From the NCBI GenBank assembly GCA_030998015.1, contig JARWMV010000250.1, positions 851,855-915,854 of the forward strand: 64,000 nucleotides of DNA. The letters are read 5' to 3'. Each line of letters begins with the position of its first letter. The first letter of the stretch is position 1. Of this stretch, positions 13,424-24,881 are shown piece after piece. A program made the position numbers and the translations under genes. The notes beneath the pieces are model-generated. The model was not told the DNA's origin and searched no databases. It worked only from the letters and a program-made list of their open reading frames with translations. This stretch comes from Ceratorhiza oryzae-sativae. Taxonomy: Eukaryota > Basidiomycota > Agaricomycetes > Cantharellales > Ceratobasidiaceae.

Positions 13424-15221
13424 TCATTTGCTCGAGTCTAGTGCTGACTTTGCCTCCTCTAGTTGCTTGAGCAGATCCGCCTCCCCTTCTATTTTCTGTA
13501 GTTGAGTGATCTCCAATTTGTCCCCTTTGTCGCGGCGCTCTCGAAGATGTTGAATTGCTTGGAGCTTTGAAACAAGTTAGCTGGTGGGAAAACGAGAGAT
13601 GCTGCTTAACCCAACCTACCTTCTTCTGCAAGGACTTGACCTTCTTTGCCATTGGATCCACCCCATCCGTAGCAGGCGCAGATGCTACCTCTTTCTCGGC
13701 CGGCGGCTGCTCTGATCCTGCAACAGCCGCAGCGTCTCGAGTCGCAATGTCTTTGTGATATTGCTCATCCATCAGTTCGTGAAGATTGAACATCTCAACA
13801 CTGTTGTTCCAAGTCGCCCGGCTAACGTCTTCGAGCTCGCAGTTTTTGAGACTAGCGACTACCCAAGCAACGCCGCCAACCGCGCAAGGTTCATTTCTTC
13901 CCTTTACCGCCCTGCCTAAAGAAATGTTGATCCAAGTTTCGCCAGCGTCGGAGAGAAGGTACGTACCTTCAATGAAGTTATCAGGCTGACATGTAGGAGG
14001 GAAATACAGTCCTCGAAGGTTCGAAGGCAGCGAGTTTAAATGCGCTCTCGAAGAGTGAGTGGATGTCATTGTGCACCACGGAGCATCTAGTCTACGTGTA
14101 AGGTGGAATTTTGAATGGAAGGCAAGACGCTTGCCTGTTTCAATCATCAAATGCGTCAAGGGTATAGCTTTTGTGGTCGCCAAATTTTGATCAGTTTTCA
14201 TGGAGCAGCCATTTACGCTAGGGGAGTAAGCAATAAGTTGCCGCTTCAAGGACCCCCAGGATAAAAACTCACCTAACGTGAAATCCCATCGCAACCTATC
14301 CATGCTCGTATCAGCACACAACAGACTCACTCAACACCCATAAACTCACAAGTTCTTTCATCTCCTTGGCCTTGCCTGTAAAGCTATGCACTACGCCACC
14401 TCTCCCGCCCACAGCCCTACCGCCATCCTCCCCGAACCCCTCCTCTCTAAGGATATTCACAAAATCTTCATGCGCAGCTCGGACGTGTAAAAAGAGAGGT
14501 AGGTGATATTTCTTGGCAAGAGCCAGTTGAGAACGAAAGTGTTTGCGCTGGGTTTCGGCCGAAGAGAAGTGCAGGCGATCGTAATCTGCGCGCAGATTGA
14601 TTAGACGCTCAAAAGGAAACAGTCGGGACTGGACGTACCAAGACCGCATTCGCCAACTGCGACACAGCGACCTTTTCCAGTGAGACGCGAGGCTATCAGT
14701 TGGTCTAATCGTTCCAAGTATGCTGCTGGCCCGCCTTTGAACGAGTCGAATTGGCTGGAGCGAGTCGGATGACATCCGACCGTCGCAAAGAAACCTTGAT
14801 TACAAAAGTGACCCAGCTCTTCATATCGCTCCGGAGAGGTGTGAAATCGGCTCACCAAGCTGTTCCGCCAGCTCCAACGCTTCACTTGATTCATGGAGAC
14901 TACCTCCAGTGAGGACTGCCGAACGTACACCAGCAGCTTTGGCTCGGCTCAGGACATCGGCCAAGTCGTCTACAAGATACAATCAGTCGGAGTAGAGACA
15001 GTTGTGTTCAACTTGCCTCTGTGTTTCTGCTTTCCTCTATGTAGACCGCGGAAAACTGGATCAGTCAGGTTTAAACCAACATCTGCGCATACATCAGTGT
15101 TTTGAGTGGTGGCAAGAACAAAAGGCGTGCCTATGTATCGTATCCGAGAACTCATTGCGGCGTAAAGTTGGCGTACAAATGCTACCTTGGAGTGGCTACG
15201 CTTGACAAGGGCGGGCGCCAA
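13424..15221 (-). CDS. TatD-family metal-dependent deoxyribonuclease (TATDN1-like)
   Basis: TatD-type 3'-5' exonuclease/endonuclease with a TIM-barrel metallohydrolase fold. Exons: 15131-15221, 15017-15082, 14856-14969, 14639-14794, 14350-14585, 14273-14295, 14135-14217, 13967-14086, 13620-13915, 13424-13564. They sum to 1326 nt, giving 441 aa. Family blocks in order: DVGLNLTDPVFRG, TVGCHPTR, AVGECGLDYDRL, LFLHVR, GGVVHSF, NGCSMKT, MIETDAPWC, GRNEPC. To read RYIDVG, HRDDL and ETDAPWC, three introns (15083-15130, 14970-15016, 14087-14134) must use GC donors. The first 22 residues are basic and precede a second Met (15155) where human TATDN1-like proteins begin, so a mitochondrial presequence or alternative start is possible. 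About 120 extra C-terminal residues are Ala/Lys/Glu-rich and probably coiled coil. Confidence 0.9.
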
Positions 15222-15519
15222 ACGAGGGGCTAGCTATGGGGATGAGAAAATGAAGCAAAAACTGAGCTCTTTTATGCCTGAAAACACAACGGTATCATCG
15301 GGTTTCAAGTGACTCGGATGGCCGAGAATGCGACGCCTCGTTGTGGAGGTGATTCTGAAAGGCTGGTACCGCCACACGTGAAGGTGTAACGTAGGCGTGT
15401 CATTGGCTTACGTACACCAGCGATATATTAGGCTTGGGCAGTTTGCGTCGTGTGCTTCATTCCACCGCAGGCGACGAGCACGACGACCACAACCCCATCC
15501 AAGTCGCCGCCAAACGACC

Positions 15520-16417
15520 ATGGTGTTCTACCACATTACCCGACTCTGCAGGTAGGCCCTCACGCTCGTCGTTTTCACGCTCGAGCTCATCGCCCGCCCA
15601 GCGTCGTATACGTCTTTCTCTATCCCGCCTATGGCGTGTACAAAGCCCTCCAACGCAGGCCACCTGGTGCTGAAGAGCAGCAGGCGCAGGAGGCTGAGCG
15701 CAAACGCTGGCTCGAGTACTGGGCCGTGATGGCGTTTGTGCTGTCAGCAGAGTATGCAGCAGAATGGCTTGTTTCTTGGTAAGTCGACGCTATATGCCAC
15801 GTTGACATACTCTCAACGCGTTTCATGCTCAGGTTCCCAGGCTATTGGCTTTTCAAGTCGATATTCCTGCTTTGGCTCGTTGCGCCTCAAACCCAGGTGA
15901 GTGCAAACCCCCAGCATCATGTCCGCGTCAGCCTCACGCTCTACGTATAATCTAGGGAGCTTCTTTCGTCTTTCACACATTCCTCGCTCCCTACCTCGCC
16001 CAACACGAAGGTGAAATCGACTCGTATCTCCTCCGCCTAAACACCAGCATCATAGCCATCATCCAAGAGAAGCTCGGTCAACTACTCGCCATCATCCTCC
16101 CCAGCATGCCAATGGACCAGCAACAGCAGCAACAAGGCCAACAAACCGCTCAACCCCCAGCCAACTACGCAGCCGGTGCGATGCTCGGTCTGCTGCAACA
16201 ATATGGCCCCTCGTTGATGTCTGCCGGTGCAGGTCTGTTCCAGGGTCAGGGTGCCGCCCAGGGTGCTCGATCGCATCCTCCCACGCCTGGCGCGAGCGCC
16301 AACGCGTCCGGGTACGAGCTTCGTCCCGAGACGGCTCGCCAGGTCTCCCAATCCTCGTTCAACTCGCGCTCGAGTGGTGGGGCGCCGTCTTTCCCGGTCC
16401 CCGAAGTCCCCAAGTAA
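15520..16417 (+). CDS. REEP/Yop1 (TB2/DP1/HVA22) family ER-shaping protein
   Basis: Membrane-curvature protein of tubular endoplasmic reticulum. Exons 15520-15551, 15602-15778, 15833-15896 and 15956-16417 sum to 735 nt, giving 244 aa. The N-terminus is short (MVFYHITRL) as in REEP1-4-type proteins. It is followed by the hydrophobic hairpin around FLYPAYGVYKAL, the charged EERKRWLEYW-like segment, and a second hydrophobic pair containing WLVSWFPGYWLFKSIFLLWL and FHTFLAPYL. The C-terminal half is Gln/Gly/Ser-rich and likely disordered. A longer open frame beginning at 15450 reads through the first intron. I chose 15520 because it gives the family-typical N-terminus. Confidence 0.85.
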
Positions 16418-17009
16418 AAGATTCTTCGAGGGTTTGTATTGTGCCATGGATGGCTATTTGGCAGCGCCGAGATCCAATAACTCGATTTCTTGGGTTACTG
16501 TTATCGTAATAAATGCTCTGACGTGTATTTAAAGTGATCATGTAGTTTTTACGGCAGGCAATAACATAGACATGCTTTGGTTGACTTGAATTTCTCGACC
16601 CAACCGGAACGCGCTCGGTAAAGGGCAATCGGTTTTATTGCGTGGATAAAGAAAACAAGACATTACCTAATCCTATTAGCCGCTCTTTCTTCAACCATAT
16701 GGGGACATGGCGCATATACTTCACCGGAAAAGTCGCTGCTTAGGTAAATGCTAATTTGTGGGCCTAAAAACCCCTCAAGCAAAATTCGCTTGTTAGAGGA
16801 GAGCACAACAATAACGCGAGCTCCAAAGTTCGATACACCATTCTATATTTATCCTAAACCATATGCACACAAGGGTGCTACATCTGAAGAGACGCTACAA
16901 ATCACCAGTCACAAACTCAATCCTATTCTGTTGTTGATTAACCCGTTCGTAAAATCAGCCTTCCATAAATCCGTATCAAACTTATTCCAACAGCTATCAG
17001 AAAAGTTCT
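16418..17009. other. gap between convergent genes
   Basis: About 590 bp of AT-rich DNA between the REEP-like stop and the PB1-gene stop. It probably contains both 3' UTRs. No coding sequence is supported. Confidence 0.45.
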
Positions 17010-19247
17010 TCAAGCCTTGCTGGAAGTAGGCACCAGCTGGGCCAGCAGAGTTTCGAGCAACGCGTTCTCGTCTGCGGCATCCACGTTGTTAGCATATGGC
17101 CGGGTCGCATCGCGCACGAGACGTCCAACTTGTGGATGGGTGGAAATAGTAAAGCCCATCTGAGAGAGGGAATTAGTTACAATCATGGATGTAATTCATA
17201 AATGAACGTACATCCGCGAGCTGTTCGGTGAGCCAGTTGTTCAACTGCTGCCTGTTTCGAATCGCAGTATCGTTCGTCATGACACTTGGGGCCACACTAG
17301 CGGGAGCTGGGGGAATAATTCCAGAACGACCTATCCCAACACAAATTGAAGCGTATGAATCAGATCTGGAGCCAATGGTGCGTACCTGTCTCTGGGCGAA
17401 CAGCGGCGCGACCAGGAACTTCGCTGAGAGCCTCGTTCAGACGATCGAACATGTCTCCTTGTGCAATGACAGGCACCACAGGCTCGGGGAGCTCTGCATA
17501 GGGTTAGCGGGCTGGTGAGAGAGAATAAACCCCAAATACCTACGCAATCATCCTCTCCTGTTTCTTTCGCTCCCTCTCCCTCTTCCTTTCCTCACGCTCC
17601 CGTCTATATTCTTCCTTTGTTTGCTTGTACATCTCCTTCATATGCTCAAGTCGCACCCTACTCTCGACGTATTTCGCTGCCTCTGGATTAACGGGATCGG
17701 GTTGAGACACAGTGATCATGGCGCCAGTCTGCGTGTTCAACGTCGGCTGAGGTGGGTAGTTCTTCCAACCGGCCCCGAAATTGACGGTCTCAGCGGTCCT
17801 CCCGGCAAAACGCCATGCGGGACCAGTGCCCCTCAACGGAGATCCCATACCGCTCACAATGCTTCCAGCGTCCGTATCCGACCGAACACTGGAGCGATCG
17901 GCACGAGCCATATCCAAAACCGGCCGAATAGCGGGGCCATGGACGGTAGTTGGGATACTCGTGCTGGTCAGGGCAGGAGAAGTGGCCGTCATAGGGATGG
18001 GAACTTGAGCAGGCGTTTGCAGGCGAGAGGGCACAGGAGTTTGATCCCCGATGTCAGATGCAGGAAGCTCGAAGCCAGCAGCAGTATACGGGGTGGCACT
18101 AGGTGCGTATTGGCTGGTCGCGTATTGACTAGTCGCGTATTGGCTGGGTGCATATTGGCTAGCAGTAGCACTGCGTTGAGTAGGAGTGCCAGGTGGTGGG
18201 GGAGGGAAGAATGTACGAAGAAGGGAATCGACCGAGTCCAACAGGCGATGCGCCGAAGCCTGATGAAGTTCATCGGGAGGAGGGACCGCGTCCCAGTAAG
18301 CGCCCGAGTTCGCGCTCATAATCAAATGCCGCAAGGCTACGCGTATCTAGTCAGCAGCACGCAAAACAAATTTCTTAAAAAAAACGCATACAGTTCGAGA
18401 CCTCAGGATGCGCGTCAACTGCGGTCGACAACGCGTGCAAAAAGTTGGCTACGTCGTGATAAAGTGCGGGGGTGGGGTGCATAGGATGCATCGTAGTCGT
18501 GGGGGTAATGTGCTCAGCTTCGCTCATCGAGTCGTTCGAAGGTTGTTGGATGTGGATAGTGGGGTTACCCTCATAGTCCCCAACGTTAGATTCGGAACGC
18601 GCAGACGAGGCCGAAACTGTACGAGCAAACCGACCCGCGGCTTGACCTGCTTCAGCAGCAGCGAGGTCGGTTGGGACAGGTGAGATATGACCTTGAGACG
18701 GCGACTTGACGTTGGCAGCGCTTGCAGCCGAGCCAAACATCATCTCAAAAGGCGCGAACCCAATGCCCATCCCGGTAGCCATGCCGCGTGACGGGCGACG
18801 CTCTCCAAGATTCGGGACTTCGATATCCGTAGAGGAGGCACTAGACGCGCTGCTACTCTCCGCGTCCTCTTCGTCCGGGTGGGTACTCGGAGGGACGTGT
18901 TCAAAGTCGTCAGCAGGACTACGGTTGCGCCGGAGATCGTGCACAGTAAAACGGTGAACAGGCGGGTTGTTGGTTGGAGAAGGTCGTTCGGTGTGGAAAA
19001 AGTCAAAAAGTTCGTCGTTTGACCTAAGAGACGTAAAGTCTAATAAGCAATTTAAGGGCTTTTATTTGCACACTGACTTGATATGCATCGTATCTCCGTC
19101 AGCATCAACGTACGAGAGCGACACAGAGGCTGCGGGTATCTCAAACATGCTCTCGACGCGTTTACTGACATCGGCCCATGATGGGTGTGAGTCTGGGAAA
19201 GCCGCTCGACGCGTCATGCCGTTCCATGTCAACTTGATCGTAGCCAT
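17010..19247 (-). CDS. PB1-domain protein, function unknown
   Basis: Begins with a PB1 domain (residues about 1-70): a conserved lysine in TIKLTW and the acidic OPCA motif YVDADGDTMHIKSNDEL, so it should form PB1-PB1 heterodimers. A long low-complexity Ser/Thr/Pro region follows. It contains a short array of SQYA(P/T) repeats, an aromatic AWRFAGRT block and a charged coiled coil (EYRREREERKRERERKKQERM). It ends with a helical region containing NNWLTEQLADMGF. Exons: 19078-19247, 18392-19023, 17546-18336, 17386-17491, 17212-17330, 17010-17159, total 1968 nt, 655 aa. The junction between exons 3 and 4 is doubtful. No GT donor keeps frame, and a GC donor with a second-AG acceptor is the only simple solution I found; otherwise the protein stops at ERMIA. 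No paired gene explains its role. Confidence 0.7.
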
Positions 19248-19810
19248 ATCTTTAGTGTGGTAGTGGGTGGGTATGAGGTAGGGGAAAACTCAAATAATAA
19301 TAAACAAATCTTGTGCACGTGAGAGACTCGGGCGCTTCCTGCTCGTTCTGCTGAGTTTGTGTGTTTTGCATTCCTTTCTTGCTGGTGTCCTGACCTGCCT
19401 AGCGCTCACTCTCTTTCCCCTCTGTACGTCTCTTCCACCTACGTTGTGATCTTTCTGGCTCGAGATATGTCTTACCCGCGAGGCCGAGCTCATCGAAGCC
19501 CCACTAAACAGAAATCCCCTTAACTAGAGGAACCATCACAAATTGAGCAAGCCCATATGTTACACACCGTTCTCTTCTACAGTTAATATACTCAACGAAT
19601 ATCTGTGAGGCCAACTCGAGAAGATGAAGAGCGGTTTGCTGCTTCCTATGAATGGGCAAGACACGATAATAAATTGGATTTAGAAGAAACAGTTGTACTA
19701 GTGCGCGGTCGAACAGATCACAGAGTGCCACCATCTGTGTGAGGATCCAGAATGGCTGCAAAATAGTATTTTTGTTTGTCTGGTAATCAGTTTATAGGGT
19801 CAGCCGTTGT

Positions 19811-19830
19811 GCATATATATATATATATAT
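19811..19830. repeat. AT dinucleotide microsatellite
   Basis: Uninterrupted alternating AT over about 19 bp. Confidence 0.9.
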
Positions 19831-20154
19831 CATTATTGCGCTAGGACGAAGCCCCTGGGCCCAAGGTGTGCCGCCGTCGAGTACGATGCATTGAGAGCCC
19901 TTGTACCAGAAAAGCACCAATGTTGGCTAAAATAGCCAGGAATGGGCTCAACATTGAGCCAGTGCTAAAGCCGACCAATAAAAGGGTAGAGGGAGAATAC
20001 TGAGGAAGTCATAGCGTCAATTGCGCAACAGGCGTCCTGGGTGCCTTCAAAACACACACCTACTCATTATGAGATGTTCTTTGGCACTAAAAGGATTGAT
20101 GGCTTGAACGCCGGGCAAAAGGACGACACCTCAGAGGGGTGCGAAAAGTGTGCG

Positions 20155-20205
20155 CCTGGAAGGATCGAACCGAGGGCCAACCCGTTAGAAGTGCATTCAT
20201 GACTA
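20155..20205 (-). repeat. short dispersed repeat, copy 1
   Basis: On the minus strand reads ATGCACTTCTAACGGG, TGGCCCTCG and CCTTCCAG in the same order as the copy at 42787-42837. Too short to classify. Confidence 0.6.
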
Positions 20206-20616
20206 GCCGGGCCTTTCTTCGGGGTTCACTACACCCCGGCCGAAGCGCATTGCTATCTCTCCCCAAATACTGTATCATAGCTGAGCACCAGGACTCGGTT
20301 CCAAAAGCAAGGAACGTTAAACGGCGTCAGCATATTTGTTCTGTGCCTACAATATCGTTTTGCTCATCATTGCATTATGGATATATTCAGCTATTTTTTG
20401 TTCGCAGTTCAAATTATTATTGGTAAAGGCTCGACAGGACATCGATGATGCCACTGTACCCGAGGTGCAAAAATCAAGCTTGGCTTAGCTGTAATATAAA
20501 CAATGCTGAAAATCGGTTCAACAAGTTCGGGTCCTGCTTCTCTCGCCACGCCCGTACAATCAAACATGTGTAAACCCAGTGTCCCAAAAGTGCGCCTTAC
20601 ACCTCCACCAACCTAC

Positions 20617-22209
20617 TTACAGACACTATGCGATGGGTTTAGCACAGGTGTTAAGCAGGCCATGCTGGCACATACCTGACTATAATAAGCGTTGGAGTAT
20701 GTACAAACACTTCCAGCGACACAAGTCGTAGGTCCACTAATGAGCCGCATTCAATTCAGTTCAAGGTTTGGTAGCGGTTTGGATACAAACTCACGTATAA
20801 CCAATCCCGCCACTTTTCATCATATTAATTCATCGAGTTCACATCTTACTGTTGTAGAACACAAAACTCACCATTGCCCATACTTCGCTACTGTCCCAGT
20901 TGCTGTCGACACCGGAGCCGAGGTGGTCTTGGTGGCGGTTACAGCAGAAGTCGAGGTGGTCTTAACGGTGGTGGTGGCGCTCGGGTTAGCCGTACCAGTT
21001 TGGCTTTGAAGGAAACTGGACAAATCTGCGGCCATATATTGATGAACCTTGGTTCTTGGGTGGATCGTGTCGATCCAAAAACTTCCTCCAGTCGTGTTTA
21101 CATCAGTGAAACCATAGGTTGATGGGCTATCAAGGAGTTTGGTATAGAGCGACCTTGTTCAGACCGGTTAGTGGAATTGGGTGTGGATCTCGTTTGGGAT
21201 GGACATACCACGAATCGTAGTAGAATGTGGCGACGTCCGAGTGCTTCGCCTGGAAAGCGGCAGCCGAGGTCTTGAGCTGGTCATTCCAAGCAGTAACAAG
21301 GCCCTTCAAAGTCGTATTTTTATTGCCCGCCCAATCAATGCCTATTATCGATTGGATGAGCGCTCGGCTAGGCAATATAAATTGGCGACGCACTGAACGG
21401 AGCTCGATCCTCAGGAGGGACGTTGATAAACAAAAAGTTTCGGGCGCCAGCGTTATATAGTGACTCTTGCAAGTTGAAGAGTGTGTTGATCGTAGCGACA
21501 ATTGGAGCTCCTCGACTGCGAACCCGGTTGGTGATTTATTATGAATAAAAAAACTGAAGCGGCTCACTTCAGATCATTTATGCCGACGAAAGTGGCTGGA
21601 GGATAGATATTGTCAACGTACGCACCGCGTAGACGGACGCCAAGGCTCACCAAAAAGCGAGTTTGCAGCTCCCCATGGCGCATAGTCCGGTTTGGTTCCA
21701 GCGTGCGGAAGAAAATCGGTGTTGACCTGCGTCGCTACTCCTGCAACTTCGTTCCCAGAAACTGCATAATCGTAGCTCCAGAATTTGCTTTGGTTGTACT
21801 GTGTCGTAAGATATCCCACCTGTCAGGCGGTCAGTGATGTCTATTTGCCCAGATCTTCTATTCACCTACCCAATTTGCTCCGCCAGCAGTCGTAGATCCT
21901 GCGCCGAGCCAGATTGATATACGTGAAAGTATTTTGAAGGTGAAATGAACGTACCGGGATAGCCCACTCCCAGGGGGTTCGCATCGGTAGGAACACTTGC
22001 CCAGCTATTGAATCCGACAGTTGTGTAACTGTCGCCGCTATCGGATGGAAGCAAAAATGTTGATACCGTGCGTCGCAACCGGACGCCACCATACCAACTT
22101 ACAAGGCGAAGAAATATCTTAAGTTCTTGAAGCCTGGCCAATTTGGCCCAGTCGCAGCATAGGCAGCTTGCAAGAATGGCACAAGAGCAAGGGATCGGGA
22201 TGGCTTCAT
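20617..22209 (-). CDS. secreted GDSL/SGNH acetylesterase (CE16-like) with C-terminal CBM1
   Basis: Secreted carbohydrate esterase expected to remove acetyl groups from plant cell-wall oligosaccharides. Exons: 22103-22209, 21955-22037, 21870-21898, 21651-21819, 21568-21595, 21394-21515, 21209-21341, 20872-21153, 20795-20812, 20676-20736, 20617-20625, total 1041 nt, 346 aa. The signal peptide ends near AAYA. SGNH blocks: FGDSYT with the nucleophile serine (block I), GxND in FVGINDLK (block III), and DTIHP with Asp and His (block V). A Thr/Ser linker leads to KYGQ, where a stop would follow at 20868-20870. The GTGAGT at that point is instead a donor, and the next exons encode CGGIGYT, GPTTC and a terminal QCL. 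This completes a fungal type-1 cellulose-binding module with four cysteines. The 18-nt and 9-nt exons are easily missed. Confidence 0.88.
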
Positions 22210-24881
22210 TTCAGAAACTTAGATATGATGCGACCAACAGTGGACTTGAACAATGCCAGCATTTATACTGGACCAAGGTGCCAATCGGGTGGACTAGCGT
22301 AGAGGGCCATGTCAGCGAAAAATGGATTGCACGGTGCTGCGCTGGGTCATGGCTGGCATATGCTAATGAATTCGGTAAAACCGAAGCCTGGAAGTCGGGT
22401 CGATAGGCCAATATGCATTGGATCTAATGGCATGTGGGGACATCCGGAACAATTTCCATTTGCGCGAACCCCCCCGAGCCGCGGCCTTGCGACGCCAACC
22501 ACTTGGCTCATTGCCAGGACGCGGGTGTAAAAGTTGCTAACCGAGACGATAGATCAAGTGTGTGAGTCGTTGGCTAGAACGTCTTCAAATATAACTCAGT
22601 GTCGCTATGATAAGCACAAGTATCATCGGGGTCAGTTTGCGAATGAGTGGTGCCAGAATCACCAACGAGACTAGGCGTTTTATGCCAGCCAGGATCAAAC
22701 CCCTGAATATCCACGTGATATGCGCTCATGCGCTGTTTGACCTTGTGTTGATGTAGCACGTTAAGATTGTGTGCCAAAAATGAGCAGTGACGTGACCACG
22801 TCGATACGAAAAATGACTTTTTGCATTTATCGACTTCCTTTCGCGCTCCAACGCGTTGATGAAAATGGTGTGATAGGTCATTTTGATTATTTTAATTTGT
22901 CCTCGGGCCTACCTTATCTTGACTTTTGGCTTTTGGCTTTGTACAGCCTGTCCTCCCCGCCCCTCTGTCTATATTTCTTCCACCTCCCACCCTGTTTGTT
23001 CTTCCCCTTTCCTCCCAGTGTTTTGAACTTGTTTTCATATAGTTCTTTAAATATGCCTTCAAAAAATGAACAGTTACGTGAAATCCCAGCATTCAAAATC
23101 GAGTGCGGTGGTTGCATGCGCGCAACAGTTAGCTGCAACTAGCTCTACCATTTGGGCTTGTAATAATCATTACTGATACCCAGACTAACGTTGCTCATTG
23201 CTATTATGCAATTCTACTGGCACTTGTTTTCTATGATTCTGTTCTATTTATTTATCTATCGCTCATTTGCCTGCATGTATCTATTAGCCTTCGTAAGGGA
23301 CGCGGGCGTGTAGCCAAATCACCGAAAAGGGATTTCCAGGAGCGGGAGATGATTACTAAAAATTGAGGCTGAGATCGAACGCGGAGGCGGGGCATTGTCG
23401 GACGCTCCAGATCGTATGAATTTAAACCACTTACCGCATGCCCATGAGCCGAGCGCAAAGCTATTCGAACAATGACGCATAACACAAAGCCGATAAAGGC
23501 ATAAACAGAGTGGGATGTCCTAGCATATCTCTGATGCCAGCATTCGCATACACGTTCTGCCGACGATATTTGGACGTGATTCTCTGGCGGGTCGGGCTAT
23601 CGTGAGCTTAAGTCCAGCAGCTGAAAGGCTGTATCCTTCATCCACAGAACTAAAAAAAGAACAGCACCAAAACCATGACAGTATATTACGTAGTCGCTGC
23701 ATCACCAATCAAACGAAGACTGACCGACCGACCGAGGTCTTAACCTCCCTGGAGGGCACTCGTGTGCAGCACTTCTTGGCGGGAACCCACCTTTTGGCGT
23801 AGCTTTATTTCTTTGCGATGGAATGGGTTGGATTTCTTTAAGGCGTTCATAGCCAGATGATCGAATATTTTGTGCCCACTCGGTCATGTCTTCTACCTCC
23901 TGGAGTGCGAGATATTGGCAACGCAGCCGAAAGACAGCCTGACGTGTACTTGCCTGAACAGGATCGTTGTACTTCGTTACCCGTTAGATACGTTTGGCAA
24001 TCTAGTGGCAGACTCGACAGTTGACGTCACGCGCATGATCTCCCACATTAGCCATTTAGAGGGTCTCGAACAAACCCCTCCAGACGAACTTTCTTGTTCA
24101 CTAGTCACCAGCGGTCGAAAGGAATGTTTACTCCGTCTTCCTTGGCAGACGGAAACCCCAACCCAGAGGATCCTTTCATCCGACCATGTACTAGTCAGAT
24201 GTATCAAGGTATTGGGGCATTAGAGGGAGCTCACACTTTCATGTTAACGCCTTGCCATCCGCTCTGTGCATGATCATAAATCCGACTCACTCGAAATCAC
24301 GAGGCACGCTGGGTGAGTACAGCCAAATAAATGATGCTTTCTCTTTCTGTCTCGGACGAGGATGTAGCGAAAAACCATTTCAATGCGCGGACTAGCTCTT
24401 TTGCAACACATTGCAAGCGAATCCTGGACCTATGGTGAGTGGGCGGGACACAAAGGAGCACACACGTGACTGTATGCAAATACACGTGGGCATATATGAA
24501 ATATATTGATGGCCCGACCAGAAAGAAGCCAAGTCCGGTTGCCGTCTCTGTTATCGACGTCGACTGTGTCGCTGTCAACGCTCTCCTCCTGCTGCTCGTT
24601 GCTCCTCCGAACCCCCCAACCGCAGCCACCGAACCACCCTACTCTCGTTAGAATATAAGCCCAAGGTTGATCTGAGGCTTGTTCCTCTCTTTTTGAACCG
24701 TGAGTCTTCGTCGCGTGCGATCCACTGGGTTTCGAACCGAGCGCGGATCCTTGATTTTCATTTTTACTTGCGCTGGTCGCTCCCCTTGATTTTTTGGACC
24801 TTGTTGCGACCCTCGTTCTCTGTGGTGAGGTGCTGACTTTCTGCCGTGCAGAACATCCACAACCGACATCCCCCTTGCACA
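22210..24881. other. 2.7-kb divergent intergenic region, no gene supported
   Basis: Separates the acetylesterase (-) from the mucin-like membrane protein (+). A pyrimidine-rich block lies at about 22960-23040. ORFs of 60-117 codons occur on both strands (for example 23870-24223), but none shows splice-connected continuation or a recognisable domain. Long promoters are common for secreted hydrolases, so regulatory content is plausible but unproven. Confidence 0.4.

Larger units (their letters stand above)
19248..20616. other. intergenic region with a TA microsatellite and a dispersed repeat
   Basis: Lies upstream of the PB1 gene and downstream of the acetylesterase. It holds an (AT)n run at 19811-19830 and a roughly 50-bp dispersed repeat near 20155-20205. 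An 85-residue minus-strand ORF (19504-19761) has no recognisable family and I do not call it. Confidence 0.45.

Noticed and set aside
15450..15782. Longer REEP-like ORF without the first intron
   Set aside because: Its N-terminus is Thr/Pro/His-rich and unlike the family; the spliced start at 15520 gives MVFYHITRLCS, which fits.
20150..20215. tRNA-like GGTTCGATCC on the minus strand
   Set aside because: The T-arm and acceptor stems do not pair and no D or anticodon arm is found; it is part of the dispersed repeat.
22574..24223. Several 60-117 codon ORFs in the large intergenic region
   Set aside because: No domain, no splice continuation, no conserved motif visible.
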